A stretch of 64,000 bases of DNA. It comes from Sepiola atlantica (lineage: Eukaryota; Mollusca; Cephalopoda; Sepiida; Sepiolidae). A model generated the notes under the pieces. The model worked only from the letters and a program-made list of their open reading frames with translations, ran no database searches and had not been told where the DNA came from. Numbering within the stretch: position 1 is the stretch's first letter; each line of letters opens with the position of its first letter. A program made the position numbers and the translations under genes. This document shows positions 1 through 11,095 of the stretch, in pieces. Where the stretch lies: the NCBI GenBank assembly GCA_963556195.1, contig OY744517.1, positions 148,366,882-148,430,881 on the forward strand. The letters are read 5' to 3'.

Positions 1-285
1 GGCACAAATGAAAGGCGCTCGAAAAGAAGAAGGAAGTACTTTTGGGCGGTTTTTAAAGACAAACAATGGCAGCCGCATTTCTAAAAAGTTGTAATAATTT
101 CTTATTAAATTAAAAAATAAAATAAATCTTGAATAGTTGATTATTTTTGCGATTATTTAATCAACTCTGAATGATTGTTGTTGAAACATTGGTAATTTGA
201 TGGATTCTTTAGCGAATAAAAGATGAAAATAAAGTTTTAAGATTTCTTTGGTAGAAATAATTCACACATTTTTCTTTCCAAAAAG
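1..285. other. unassigned AT-rich sequence
   Basis: I see no gene, RNA or recognisable repeat here. The sequence is AT-rich and runs into the degenerate left edge of the 28-bp minisatellite. Confidence 0.5.
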
Positions 286-1196
286 TTTAGTAGTTGATTA
301 TTCATTTGCATCTGATCAGTATTTTGAGCAGGGGCTACGTTCAAATCTTTCGATCAGGTCTTCTATACCAATGTATTCAGAGCAGCTAGTTTACATCCTA
401 TATTTTAAGCAGGTTTATTGTGCCCTGGTCTTTTTAAAGGACGTTCTACGTTTCAGTTTGTTTAAGCAGATCTTTTTAGGTTCTTGTATTTTTACATAGT
501 TTTATACATTCAAGTCTTTCGAGCAAGTTTTCTACGCCTTATTCTTTTGAGCAGGTGTTCTACACTCCATTCTCTTGAGCAGGTGTTCTACACTCCATTC
601 TTTTGAGCAGGTGTTCTACACTCCATTCTCTTGAGCAGGTGTTCTACACTCCATTCTTTTGAGCAGGTGTTCTACACTCCATTCTTTTGAGCAGGGGTTC
701 TACACTCCATTCTTTTGAGCAGGTGTTGTACACTCCATTCTTTTGAGCAGGTGTTCTACACTCCATTCTTTTGAACAGGTGTTCTACACTCCATTCTTTT
801 GAGCAGGTGTTCTACACTCCATTCTCTTGAGCAGGTGTTCTACACTCCATTCTTTTGAGCAGGTGTTCTACACTCCATTCTTTTGAGCAGGTGTTCTACA
901 CTCCATTCTTTTGAGCAGGTGTTCTCCGTCCTAGTCTTTTGACCAGATTTTCTGCACATTATCTTTTTGACAATGTTTTCTGATACCCAGACTATTTAGC
1001 AGGTGTTCTGCGTCCTAGTCTTTCGACTAGGTGTTTTATATCCTAGCCGTTTGAGAATGTTTTCCAAGACAAAATCTTTTGAAAAAGTTTTCTACGTCCA
1101 AGTCTTCTGAGTAGATTTCCTACGTCCTAGTGTTTCGACATGTTTTTTCTACGTCCCAGTCTTTTGAGCGGGTGTAATACATCCCAGTGTTTTAGC
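286..1196 (+). repeat. 28-bp minisatellite with homogeneous core and degenerate edges
   Basis: About 14 copies of a 28-bp unit (TTTTGAGCAGGTGTTCTACA plus CTCCATTC) run from about 541 to 930 with very few differences. On both sides (286-540 and 931-1196) the motif TTTTGAGCAGGTGTTCTACG remains recognisable but has many substitutions and length changes. A conserved centre with decaying flanks is what recurrent unequal exchange or slippage in the middle of an array produces. An 83-residue frame over the left edge looks like chance. Confidence 0.93.
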
Positions 1197-2255
1197 AGTC
1201 TTAGAAACTAGTTATTCCCTTTTCTTTTTTAATATATTATCTTTTCATATAACTTTATTTTTTACCTTGTTAATACAATAGCAAAAGCTTGTCTATGAAG
1301 ATATACATGAAAAATAAAGTTCTTATTAATTCATGTTGACAAATGTTACTTTTATTGCAATTGAGTAGAGTGTTAACTTATGGGATGAGAAACCGAGGTT
1401 TAATCATCGGTCGTGTCATACCGAAGATTAAAAAAAAAGAACTCAATGCCTCATTTCTAAACACTCAGCATTATAAGGCGAGGACCAAGGGTAAGTGGAG
1501 CAATCCATAAAAAAGTAGTTACACCCTCTCCTACATCTCAGCATCTAACGTAAAAATAGAGCCTTATGGTCGCCTTCGACTACGATCGATTTATTTTTTT
1601 ATTATGGTAATATTGCAAAGTTCTGGAGTTGAAAGATTTCACATTGCTGCAATAAAATAAGCATGCTTTTTTGCACTTAACAAAATATGGAAATAATAAA
1701 ATATTTCTACCCATTTTTCTTGAAAATGACGAATTTAGATGAGAAATACACATTCTGAAATCTTAGCTTCTAAAACGTCACAACAAGGTACGCGGATGAA
1801 CGGTCAGTTTAACCCAGAGAAATAGTAGATAGCAGTGTAATAATAACGTCGCAACAATATTGCATTACCCCAACCAAAAGACAACGTATTCCCAACGTTG
1901 CAAGAATTTAATGTGATAATCTTATGGCGCCGGACGTGAATCTAGAATAACATGGATTACTCTAGTAAGAGATGTATATCTATAATCGCACCCCCATTTA
2001 AGCATAATGATTTTAGTCAAACTGATCTAATCATTAAAAATGTTATTTTACAATCGGTTCTAGGTGGCGGTCTTCTGGGGGTTGAAGGTTCAATCCTTAC
2101 TACACGCGATAATAACTAGGAATAAAATAACGATTAACAGTTCTATCTTCTCATGGTTCACGGAAAGACAACAGTTTACCTTTGTTGATTAAAGAAAAAT
2201 TCAGTTCGAAATCATGTACAAGTTCCCGAATCTAACATAAAGATTCCATGAAGGT
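1197..2255. other. unassigned noncoding stretch
   Basis: No coding frame is convincing. A B-box-like GGTTCAATCC near 2090 hints at a decayed tRNA-derived SINE, but no matching A box or tRNA fold is visible. The rest is plain AT-rich DNA. Confidence 0.4.
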
Positions 2256-2410
2256 TACCAAGTTCGAGAAAATGCATCTGAAGACGATCGAGATTACATC
2301 GTCCGAAACACTGTGAATATAACAAATAAGATGAGAATAGTAATTCAAATGATACAAATAATACAAATAATACACATAATGCAAATTATGCTAACATTCA
2401 TATCTGTCGT
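2256..2410 (+). repeat. dispersed repeat F, copy 1, with hammerhead-like hairpin
   Basis: Shares a module with 26755-26830 and 30870-30990: CTGAAG, a hairpin, then CGAAAC and a GTTGTGAAAATACAAC-like tail. Here the hairpin is GACGAT/ATCGTC (2283-2288 with 2298-2303), followed by GAAAC at 2305-2309. CTGAAGA and GAAAC resemble the conserved strands of a hammerhead ribozyme (CUGANGA, GAAA), but TCC separates the stem from GAAAC and no stem I is evident. The family is unknown to me. Confidence 0.45.
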
Positions 2411-2452
2411 GACTTTAATTTTAACAGTGTTGTATGATTAGTATACCCCATC

Positions 2453-3740
2453 AAGACTGATGATGGTCATGACTTAGATTGTTGACAAACCCACTAGGGT
2501 ACTTGATGCTGACAAGTTTTGCAAAGAGCTTTGCTTCAAATTCCATATTTTGTAATCAGGGCCATCTCCTTCTAGATTTACCTCCTATGACTGACAATAC
2601 TCTAAGTGAGATTTACATATCTGTCCAAGATGTTTATTAAATTATCAAGAACCTTGATGGCAGCAAGACAACTGGTCATGCCAACATTCCAGTCATTGTG
2701 TTTAAGAATCTGCTCTATGAACTGGGCCCTATCCTTACAAAGCTATTAAATCGGTTTTTAAAAGAAGAAATGCTTTCTTTATACTTGAAAATAATATAAT
2801 GGTTATCAGTCTTCTGCAACTCAGTACAGACCGATCAGTTTTTAGTGCGTTATGAGTAAGTTGTTTGCACCTGCTAAAGAAAGAAGTTCCCAGTCACCTC
2901 AGCAAAAGCAATCTACTTAGTGACACACAATATGGATTTCGTACTGTAAGATCAATTGCTGATGTGATAACTGCAATATCGCATAGGATCAGTGAATCTC
3001 TCGATGAGGGGTTAGTTTAACTCGACATATCAAAGGATTTTCATCGGCTCTGACACAAAGGGTTGATTTACAAACTTGCTAGCTATTAAATATCTGGATG
3101 TCTCTTCACCATCAACTCCTTTCTCACTAGTAGTTTCATAAAAATAATTGTGGATGGACAGAAGTCTGAAGCACACTATTACAGCCGGCGTTCTTAAATG
3201 ATCTATTCTGAACCCAACCCTCTTTCTGATCTTCATTAATGATCTTTATAATCATATTGAGATCATTTGTTGATATCTATGCAGACGAAAGTAATGTCTA
3301 TAGCGACATTTTGAAGAGCATTGGTAATCAAGATCTTAATAATACATTGTCTTCTAGTTTGGAGCATGAGGTGCAATAAAGAAAGAGTGGCTCGTTACTT
3401 TTAACACCTCTAAAACCAAAGTTGGCTCCTTTCATCAGAAAGGTTCAGGTTATTGTTTTACTTCAGTTGAAATGAATAACCATCTCACACTTTGAAGAAG
3501 CCACTTTGTTTTATAAGTTCATAAGACTGTCTGTTACTGCAGATCTCAAATAGAAGACTTATATCACAACCGGTTCTTAAGGTTATTGGAAAAATGATAG
3601 GAATAGACTAGCGCTCCAGAAAGTACCGGTTTCCTAATAGAATCCTCTACCTATATAAGAATCAGATGGTCTTAAGATGGAGTACTGCAACATTCTTTCT
3701 TGCCTTGACAGAGTAAAAATTGGATATTATCAGAAGATTA
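2453..3740 (+). mobile_element. decayed CR1/Jockey-like LINE, reverse transcriptase region
   Basis: Plus-strand translation, broken by many stops and frameshifts, keeps the order of a non-LTR reverse transcriptase. IIKNLDGSKTTGHANIPVIV is at about 2640-2700, and QYGFRTVRSIADVITAISHR with the following ISESLDEG at about 2930-3010. An LDISK remnant of the first catalytic region is near 3020, and TFNTSKTKVGSF lies downstream of the catalytic box at about 3400-3430. No endonuclease is visible and the 5' end is missing. It is non-functional. The next LINE piece (about 3778-4330) runs on the opposite strand, so these are two separate insertions meeting tail to tail. CR1 versus Jockey clade cannot be settled by eye. 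Confidence 0.8.
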
Positions 3741-3777
3741 AAAATGATAAATGCAATTAACAAAATGTGATTATTTA

Positions 3778-4330
3778 TAAGGACGGTTTATGACAATGAT
3801 TTGTTGACATTAGATTTGAAGACGACAATGTTACAGTCTACAAGTAAGCAGTTCTATAGTAATGTGTTCTACAGATAGGAACTTTTTGGAAAGAAACTCT
3901 GTTCACAGAAATTGCGTTTGATATTAATCACAAGGGGGAAGAAAGAACATTTCTTTGCGGTTGTGGTAGTAAACCGAGTTCTTGTTGTGAATGTCTTACA
4001 ATGAGATACCAGAGATTCGAGCTCAGTCGAGCCTCTTCCATGGAAATAAAGGTAGAGTAGAGAAAGATTAGCAACGTCTATTCCGTGAGGAAGAAGGTTG
4101 TAGAAAACAGAACAGATCAACCCCTACTAGATTGCCAAGTCGAGTTTAACTCTGTTCACTCAAGAAAGATTGCTCTGAGCGGCACATCTCCAGAGGTGAC
4201 AGAAGTAATTCATCTTAGGGCATCTCTGACTCTTATATAGGTAGAGGATTGAAACAGGAGTTAGATACTTTCTTAAGTGGTAGAATAATCTAACCGTTTT
4301 CTCAGCAACTTTATGGAATTTTAATGGACA
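3778..4330 (-). mobile_element. CR1/Jockey-like LINE, 3' end fragment
   Basis: The minus strand encodes the C-terminal tail after the reverse transcriptase: a line reading NLLPHGIDVANLSLLYLYFH, then a TELESLV...CKTF...TRTRF stretch (about 4110-3960), then an SFFPK motif near 3890. This S/HRRNVASL-LFYRYFHG-type block is typical of cephalopod and arthropod Jockey/CR1-like elements. The same segment recurs at 11096-11710 and 55375-56040, also on the minus strand. It has in-frame stops and no intact protein. Confidence 0.75.
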
Positions 4331-4595
4331 ACATCAGTGTTGTATAATAAGAAGAATAGCTTAAGTTTTGAACCACATAATTTTGACAATCATCTCTACA
4401 ATATTAAAATTACTTGCCGGCTTATTTACACATTGAATGTTACAGATCGTAAGAAAAGGGAAGAATATGTCAAGAAGTATAGAAATAGAACACAAAGAGT
4501 TGTAGCAGCAAAATGTATGGTAGTAAGACAGGTTATTACTGTGAATGTTTTACCGAAAGGTATACAGAGAGTAGTGGCATCGTAAGATCATGTAA

Positions 4596-4805
4596 ATGAA
4601 TAAATGACGAAAATAAAGAAAAAAGGAATAGACTGGAGTAGGAGTAGCAACAGCGTAAGAGTAAGAGAGTCATAGGAATACATACATAAATGACTTGAAT
4701 AATAAAAAAAGAATACACTAGAGGAGTAGTAGCAGCAGCGTAAGAGTAGAGCAGTAAGAGGAAGGCATAAATAAATGACGTAAATAAAGAAGAAAATGAG
4801 AGGTG
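4596..4805 (+). repeat. ~88-bp minisatellite, short array (about 3 units)
   Basis: Units begin near 4606, 4692 and 4777 with GACGTAAATAAAGAA-like sequence, followed by GACTGGAGTAGTAGTAGCAG and CGTAAGAGTA motifs. The same unit forms a longer array at 6526-7175. Each array marks the left end of one half of the local duplication. Confidence 0.85.
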
Positions 4806-6525
4806 TATATTGTTCAGTTATACACGTATGTGCGATAGACTAACGTTGAGCCAATCAGTCACGGGTAATCTGGTACTCTATGAAATTGAAGTAAATCACA
4901 ATAGAATCGATTGTAGACAATTACTTTTCCATTAAAGCAATTTGCCAAAAAACATTTTTGAATGTCTGAATTATTTCAATGTGTATCGAAGTCTGATGAA
5001 AAACGATGATTGGCAGTTGACGTGTCTGATGAGTTATGAGGGTGGAGATTGGATTTCATATTAAACTGTATCGGATTTTGTCAGTTTTGTGAATTATGAA
5101 ACCTAGGCAAAAAGGTAGTATCGTTAACATCCGGGAAATCGAAAATAAGCGAAATATACAAAAAAATAACTTTTACTAAACAAAAGAAAATTAAATTTTC
5201 TATCGACCTGCATAGTTTTAAACTTTTGAAACTGTAAGTTTTGTAATTTGAAAATTCGTTTCGTCACTTTCACTTAGCCGATTTCCTGAACTAAAAATGG
5301 CGGGCGATTTTTTTAGCTTAATATTAAGTATATTTTAAATTTAAAATTAGTTATAATTTCAAATTTAAAAAGTAGTTAAAAATTAGACTTACGGTACCTC
5401 TAACCTTATGTATGGAGGTGGTTTCCAGTCGGATTAAGTTACGCTTCTTTTTTATCTCTTAAGCTAGAAATAGGCGACCAACTAAAAGATAAAAAATCGA
5501 CTGCCATTTTGGTTGACGAAATCTGTTAAATGAAAGTAACAAAACAAATTTTGAAATAGCAAAACTTACAGTTTCGAAAGTTTTAAACTATGCAGGTCAA
5601 TAGAAAATTTAATTTTCTATCGTTTGGTAAATGTTATTTGTTGTATATTTTGATTATTTTCGATTTCTTATTTTAAAGGGAAATAATGTCTTGTCTCGCT
5701 TGCCTAAAATATATTTTGAGAATAGTTACGTCACTTGCATTTATTTTCAGAACACAAATTTCAATAGACGTGTGTTTCACATCTCTCTTCAATTAATGTC
5801 CTCATAAAAGTAAATTCTTCTTTCAGTCGTAAATATATTAATAAATCATATTGTTGATCTATACGAAAGATTTTTCATCCAAATTAATTTTTATATATTC
5901 GCCATATGTATCACAACATGACTTCAATAACAGACACAAGCACATCGGTTCGTTTGTACGTTCTATTCTTTTCTTTGTCTTTAAATGTTCATCTGAACGA
6001 ATTCACGTGAAAATAGTATCCGTTCTAGCTTATACTGAGTTAATAAATGATTAAGATTGTTTTTATTCTCGTTTTAAAAGTTAGCCGATATCTTTTAAAA
6101 TTCTCGTGGTGTGAAATGATATCCGGTGCTACGATGTCACATCCGCCTGAACTTCAGATGCTTTGATGTCAATTTTTTCTGTACGTGAATTAATATCGTT
6201 TATATATGAACAGGACAAAGAATGAAAATAAAGGATTAGACAATTTAAGAGAATCAATACAGAAAATACCCTCTTTTCGATAGTCTATTTTTCACAAAAT
6301 CAAAGGACTTTAGAATACATTGTGACGTCATAATATATATCCTCTCTTCCTTCTCCCCTTTCTTTTATCTGTCTCTTTTCCCTCTCTCCTATTTTTCTTT
6401 CTCTTTTTTCCCCTATCATTTTTCACTCCCTTTTCATTTTTCACTCTTTTCTCTTTCCCACCACTCTATACTTTATGTATTTCCTCCTTTTCTCTCCCTC
6501 TGTCTCTTCTCTCTTTGTTTTAATA
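4806..6525 (+). repeat. segmental duplication, left half
   Basis: Matches 7176-8855 collinearly along nearly its whole length. Shared landmarks include GATAGACTAACGTTGAGCC near the start, GATGATTGGCAGTTGACGTG in the middle and CTCTCTTTGTTTTAAT at the end. Divergence is clear but moderate, with scattered substitutions and small indels. A foldback element lies inside at 5101-5709. No reading frame is conserved between the halves, so I see no gene. Confidence 0.88.
5101..5709. mobile_element. foldback (long inverted repeat) element, copy 1
   Basis: The left arm (about 5101-5310) is the reverse complement of the right arm (about 5495-5709). Examples are ATTAAATTTTCTATCGACCT on the left against a mirror containing AGAAAATTTAATTTTCTATC on the right, and ATGGCGGGCGA against TCGACTGCCAT. 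Ends read TAGGCAA outward. The central ~190 bp is noncoding. The form suits a MITE or foldback DNA transposon, but I cannot name a superfamily and see no clear target-site duplication. A diverged copy is at 7479-8051. Confidence 0.75.
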
Positions 6526-7175
6526 CAGGAGAATACATAAATAACTGACGTAAATAAAGAAGAAAATAAATATACTGGAGTAGTAGTGGCAGCGTAAGAG
6601 TTGATCAGTAAGAGGAAGACATAAATAAATGACGTAAATAAAGAAAAAAAAAGAAATAGACTGCAGTAGTAGTAACAGCGTAAGAGTATGCTAATAAAAG
6701 GAAGACATATATAAATAATGACGTAAATAAAATAGAAAAACGAATAGACTGGAGGAGTAGTAGCAGCAGCATAAGAGAAGATCAGCAAGAGAAAGACATA
6801 AATAAATGACGTAAATAAAAAGAAAATAAATAAATTAGAGTTGTAGTAGCAACGTAAGAATAGGAAAGTAAAAAGAAGACATAAATAATGTCGTAATTAA
6901 AAAAGAAAATAAATAGACTCGAGTAGTAGTAGCAGAAACGTAAGAGTATGATAATAAGATAAAAACATATATAAATCACGTAAATAAAAAGAAAAAGAAT
7001 AGACTGAAGTAGTAGTAACAGCAGCGTAAGAGAAGGACAGTAAGAGGAAGGCATAAATGACGTAAATAAAAAAAGAAAATGAATAGACTGGAGTAGTAGT
7101 AGCAGCAGCGTGAGAGTAGGGCAGTAAGAGCAAAGCATGAATAAATGACGTAAATAAAGAAGAAAAAGATGTGTA
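6526..7175 (+). repeat. ~88-bp minisatellite, long array (about 8 units)
   Basis: Units begin near 6547, 6631, 6720, 6808, 6890, 6977, 7059 and 7148, so spacing is 82-89 bp. Each has GACGTAAATAAA, then ACTGGAGTAGTAGTAGCAGC, then GTAAGAG and AGGAAGACATAAATAAAT. The minus-strand reading frames over it, rich in L, Y, S and F, are an effect of the repeat and not a protein. Confidence 0.9.
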
Positions 7176-8855
7176 TATTGTTCAATTATAACTATGTAAT
7201 GTATACACTAATGCGCAATAGACTAACGTTGAGCCTATCAGTCACGTGTAATCTGGTACTCAATAAACTCAAAGTAAATCACAATAGAATCAATTGTAGA
7301 CAATTAGTTTTTCCATTAAAGCAATTTTCGAAAAAGCATTTCTGAATGTCTGAATTATTTCAATGTGTATCGAAGTCTGATGAAAAGCGATGATTGGCAG
7401 TTGACGTGTCTGTTGAGTTATTAGTGTGGGATTAGACTGTATATAAACCTGTTTTTTCTAGTTTTGTGAACTATGAAACCTAAGCAAAAGTGTAGTATCG
7501 TTAACAGCCGGGAAATCGAAAATAAGCGAAATATACAAACATAACTTTTATCAAACGATAGAAAATTTAATTTTCTATCGAATAACATAGTTTCAAACTT
7601 TTGAAACTGTTTGTAAGTGTTCTTATTTGAACATTTGTTTCGTTTCTTTCACTTAGCCGATTCTGTCAATCAAAAATGGCGGTCAATTCTTTTAGGTACT
7701 CTCTAGTTTCATATTTAAAAGATAATTAAAAAATAGGCTTACGGTACCACTAACCCTAAGTCTGGAGATGGTTTCCAGTCGGATTAAGGTACGCTACTTT
7801 TATTTTTATTTTTTAAGCTTGAAATTAGCGAGTACCTAAAAAATGAAAAATCGACTGCCTTTTTGGTTTACGAAATCTGCTAAATGAATGTAACGAAACA
7901 AATTTTGAAATAATAAAGCTTACATTTTAAATATTTAAGAACTAGAAAGGTCGATAGAAAATTAAATTTTCTATCGTTTGGTTATTTTTATACTTTTATA
8001 ATTTTCGATTTTGTATTTTAAAGGGAAATAATGTCTTGCTCGCTTGCCTAAAAATATTTCGAGAATAGTTACGTTCATTGCATAAATTTTCAGAGAGATA
8101 ATTTCAATGAACGTGTGTCGCACATCGCTCTTCAATTACTGTCCTCTTAAATTCTTCTTTCAGTTGTAAATATATTAATAAATATTGTTGATCTATACCT
8201 AAGATTTTTCATCCAAATGCATTTTCATATATTCGACTTATGTCTCACACCATGACTTCAATAACCGACACGGTCACATCAGATTGTTTGTACTTTCTAT
8301 CCTTTCTTTATCTTTAAATGTTCATCTAAACGAATCCCCGTGAAAATAGTATCCGTTATAGCTTAAACTGATTTAATAAATGATTGAGATAGCTTTAATT
8401 CTTTTATTTTAAAAGTTAGCCGATATCTTTTAAACTTCTCGTGGTGTGAAATGATATCCGGTGCTACGATCTCACATCCGCTTGGACGTCCGATGCTTTG
8501 GTGTCAATTCTTTCTGGGCGTGAATTAATGTCGAACAGGATAAAGGATGAAAATAAAAGATTAGACAATTTAAGAGAATCAATAGAGAACATACCCTCTT
8601 TTCGATAGTCTATTTTTCACAAAATCAAAGGACTTCAGAATACACTGTGGCGTCATAATATATACTCTCTCTTCTTTTTCCCCTCTCTCTCTCTTTATCT
8701 GTCTCTTTTCCCTCTCTCCTATTTTTCTTTCTCTTTTTTCTCCTTCTACTTTCACTCTCTTTTCTTTTTTATTTTTCTCTTTCGCACGTCCTTTGTACTT
8801 TATGCATATTCTCCTTTTCTCACCCCCTGCCCCTTCTCTCTTTGTTTTAATTATT
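7176..8855 (+). repeat. segmental duplication, right half
   Basis: Collinear with 4806-6525. It ends in a pyrimidine-rich stretch (about 8660-8845) ending CTCTCTTTGTTTTAAT, as the left half does. Because the left half ends exactly where the second ~88-bp array begins, the whole unit (minisatellite plus ~1.7 kb) was duplicated in tandem. Confidence 0.88.
7479..8051. mobile_element. foldback (long inverted repeat) element, copy 2
   Basis: Same structure as 5101-5709, carried inside the second duplication half. Inverted arms are about 7479-7685 and 7845-8051. Both arms keep TTAATTTTCTATCG and its mirror. The arms have diverged more than in copy 1, so the foldback predates or has aged with the duplication. 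Confidence 0.72.
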
Positions 8856-9124
8856 TACATCATTCCAATGCTCTCACCATTTATCTTATAATTAAAACTT
8901 TGTTAAGTTTTTAGCCCTACCCAATCACTATGTAAAGCATTGCCTACAAACGAATATCGAACATATTCAAAGGTTTAATATTATAAAGATGTGTATTTAT
9001 AGGTATAATTTAACACTTACCGCATTAATTATATCATGATAAACATGCATTTATTTTCAATTGATATCAAACGTTTAATCAAACGTTTACGCATACACAT
9101 CTATAAAAGATTTTAAGACGGCGT
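8856..9124. other. unassigned AT-rich sequence
   Basis: No gene or recognised repeat is seen between the duplication and repeat C. Confidence 0.4.
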
Positions 9125-9395
9125 CTGTATGAAAATAATTCCGACCCGGTAAAAATATTTTCTAAAAAGGAATTACATGGTATAATATTTTATTGTTCTT
9201 ATTAATATGCTGTAACGATCCACCCACAGAACTGACGAACCAGAATCAAATATTTATTTCATAAGAAAAAAAGCTATTAATGACCAAAATCGAGACAGAG
9301 ACTGACTTTACTTTATATATTAGGTATACAACTATAGAATTATACATGTTTCAATATTAATCGCATGCAATAATTCTTCCGATAAAATGACTTGC
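9125..9395 (+). repeat. dispersed repeat C, copy 1
   Basis: About 260 bp that align with 13325-13595 in the same orientation. Shared blocks are ATAATTCCGAYCCGGT, TATTTTATTGTTCTTA and TTTACTTYATATATTAG. It is noncoding and of unknown class. Confidence 0.7.
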
Positions 9396-9739
9396 TTACA
9401 CATGTGGATGTACAAGTGGATGAGTGCGCATATACTTGCTATGTAACTATTCCATGTGTATATCTACACACATCCATAAGAGAGAATGTGTGTATATCTA
9501 CATGGTAACAAGCACATTAACAGTAGCAGAAAAAACAAAAAAAGAAAATTGTCTGCATTAGTTAATATGAAAAAAATACAGACATGAGAGGAAACAAAAA
9601 AGAAGAATTAGACAGTCTTATGACTCTTTACAATTTATATCCGCTAACTTTCTGCTGATTTTCATGAATCACTAAATGCATTTGCATATAAAATGTTTTT
9701 CGAAACTGTGCAGCTAAAGATGCAGCCGCTCTTATCAAT
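9396..9739. other. unassigned stretch with a small imperfect hairpin
   Basis: Nothing coding is seen. Near 9440-9515 CCATGTGTATATCTACACAC and GTGTGTATATCTACATGG form an imperfect inverted or direct repeat around a short spacer. Confidence 0.4.
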
Positions 9740-10370
9740 TATGCTATACTCTATAATAAAGAGAAATGTGCATTTATTTATATATACATTGGTCCCGTCA
9801 AACAAAGATTAGTGGGTAAAATGAGAGTAGAAAGTGGACCTTGGGTTTACTTTCAGCAGCCTCGTAACTCTCGCTTCTCTTATTTTGCCCTTTCGTTCTC
9901 ATATTCCATAGGCGATGTTTCTGACAAAGGGAGAAGAATTGCTGGTTTTTGGTTGGAATTTATCCACCTAACACTTATCGTTGGCTAGTTTTTGACCTTT
10001 AAGTAGTATTTTTTTTACCTTCTTACATCAAGTGGCTTCTTGCCTTGTCTGGAGCAATTTCCATAAAAACTATCGCACGAATCCATTTCAAGTATTTAGA
10101 AAGCAAATAGCAAGTCAGACAACACCCATCTTCAATCTACTTCCATAATATGATGTTTTCTTTCTTTTGATTATCTTTCTGCTTTCTATACCGATTTATA
10201 AGTTTTTATCTTTCCTTTTTTTCTTTTGTAAACTTTCCAGTTTGAGACGTTTTTTTCTTTTTCTTTCTTTTTTTTTACTTCACCGATTTAGACAATATTT
10301 TATATTAATATGACTAAAAGTGCAAACGCTGGCGGAGGATATTTTTTCAGTCATGTTTAGTGGAGAGTAT
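9740..10370 (+). repeat. dispersed repeat D, copy 1
   Basis: About 600 bp shared with 32455-32895 (same strand) and 38330-39025 (opposite strand). Landmarks in order are ACTCTATAATAAAGA, a GGTCCCGTC/TCCGTCTCGTC-like segment, GAAAGCAAATAGCAAGTC, a T-rich section, CTTTCCAGTTTGAGA and GTGCRAACRC. No protein is encoded. The unit may be a non-autonomous transposon or LINE UTR; class unknown. Confidence 0.7.
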
Positions 10371-10570
10371 ACATAGGTTCTTTTTTTTAAATTCCAATCC
10401 GGTTCTGTTTCTCTGTAGAAATAATCAGAATCTTAATCTACAAAAACCAAACCAAACGCTTTCCAATTCTATGTAAAAGGAGACAACAATTTCGAAGATC
10501 GAAGAAGATTTTTAGTTTAAAACAATACTTCTGAGGGTGAAACTTTTGCAAATTGTTCTTAAATAGTTTT

Positions 10571-10960
10571 TCAGTTTTTATTTTTTACATATTTTGATTT
10601 GAAACCCCCTATAAATGAAAAATTAAATTCTAGATTTTTGGTCCCCCGATTTCTCCCATAACGTTTGATCCACCCATTCAATTTTTCTGAAACTTGGCCA
10701 AAATGTAGAGGCAATTGTTCTGGATATAAAATGAGCATCCGTGACTTCAGAAAAATTCTGGTTCGCGCCCCCAGGGTGTACAATGGGGGTCAAAAATGCC
10801 CCAAATTTCCCAAATTTATTGCATTTTACACTCGTCACATCGAGCCACATACAGAGTGGGACCACGCACGCGCGGTTTGTTATTATTTGGATTTTTCGGA
10901 TTTCTATTCTAATCTTAGATTTTTATTTTTACAACGTTTCGACTAATGTAATTTTTTAGG
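10571..10960. other. GC-richer island open on both strands, unknown repeat or old coding fragment
   Basis: Frames of 80 residues (minus, 10623-10865) and 93 residues (plus, 10665-10946) overlap with no stops, in an island richer in G/C than its AT-rich surroundings. The minus frame is rich in aromatic residues and includes CMWLDVTSVKCNKFGKFGAF and VHPGGANQNFSEVTD. I do not recognise the family. It may be part of an unclassified mobile element. I cannot show that it is expressed. Confidence 0.35.
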
Positions 10961-11095
10961 AACTAATGCGTCACAACTTAGCAAGGCTTAAAAGCCACTC
11001 GAGGAAAAAGTCAATGAGTTTGTCAGGTGAACGACGTGACAACACCTTGGAGATTGGTGACGATGGTTGAAACTGAGCAGAATTTGATTATGTAA

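Noticed and set aside
2040..2115. Possible tRNA or SINE (GGTTCAATCC)
   Set aside because: A lone B-box-like decamer without an A box or repeat partner in the window.
6441..7185. Several minus-strand frames of 69-118 residues
   Set aside because: They repeat the same L/Y/S/F-rich wording every ~88 bp because they translate the minisatellite.
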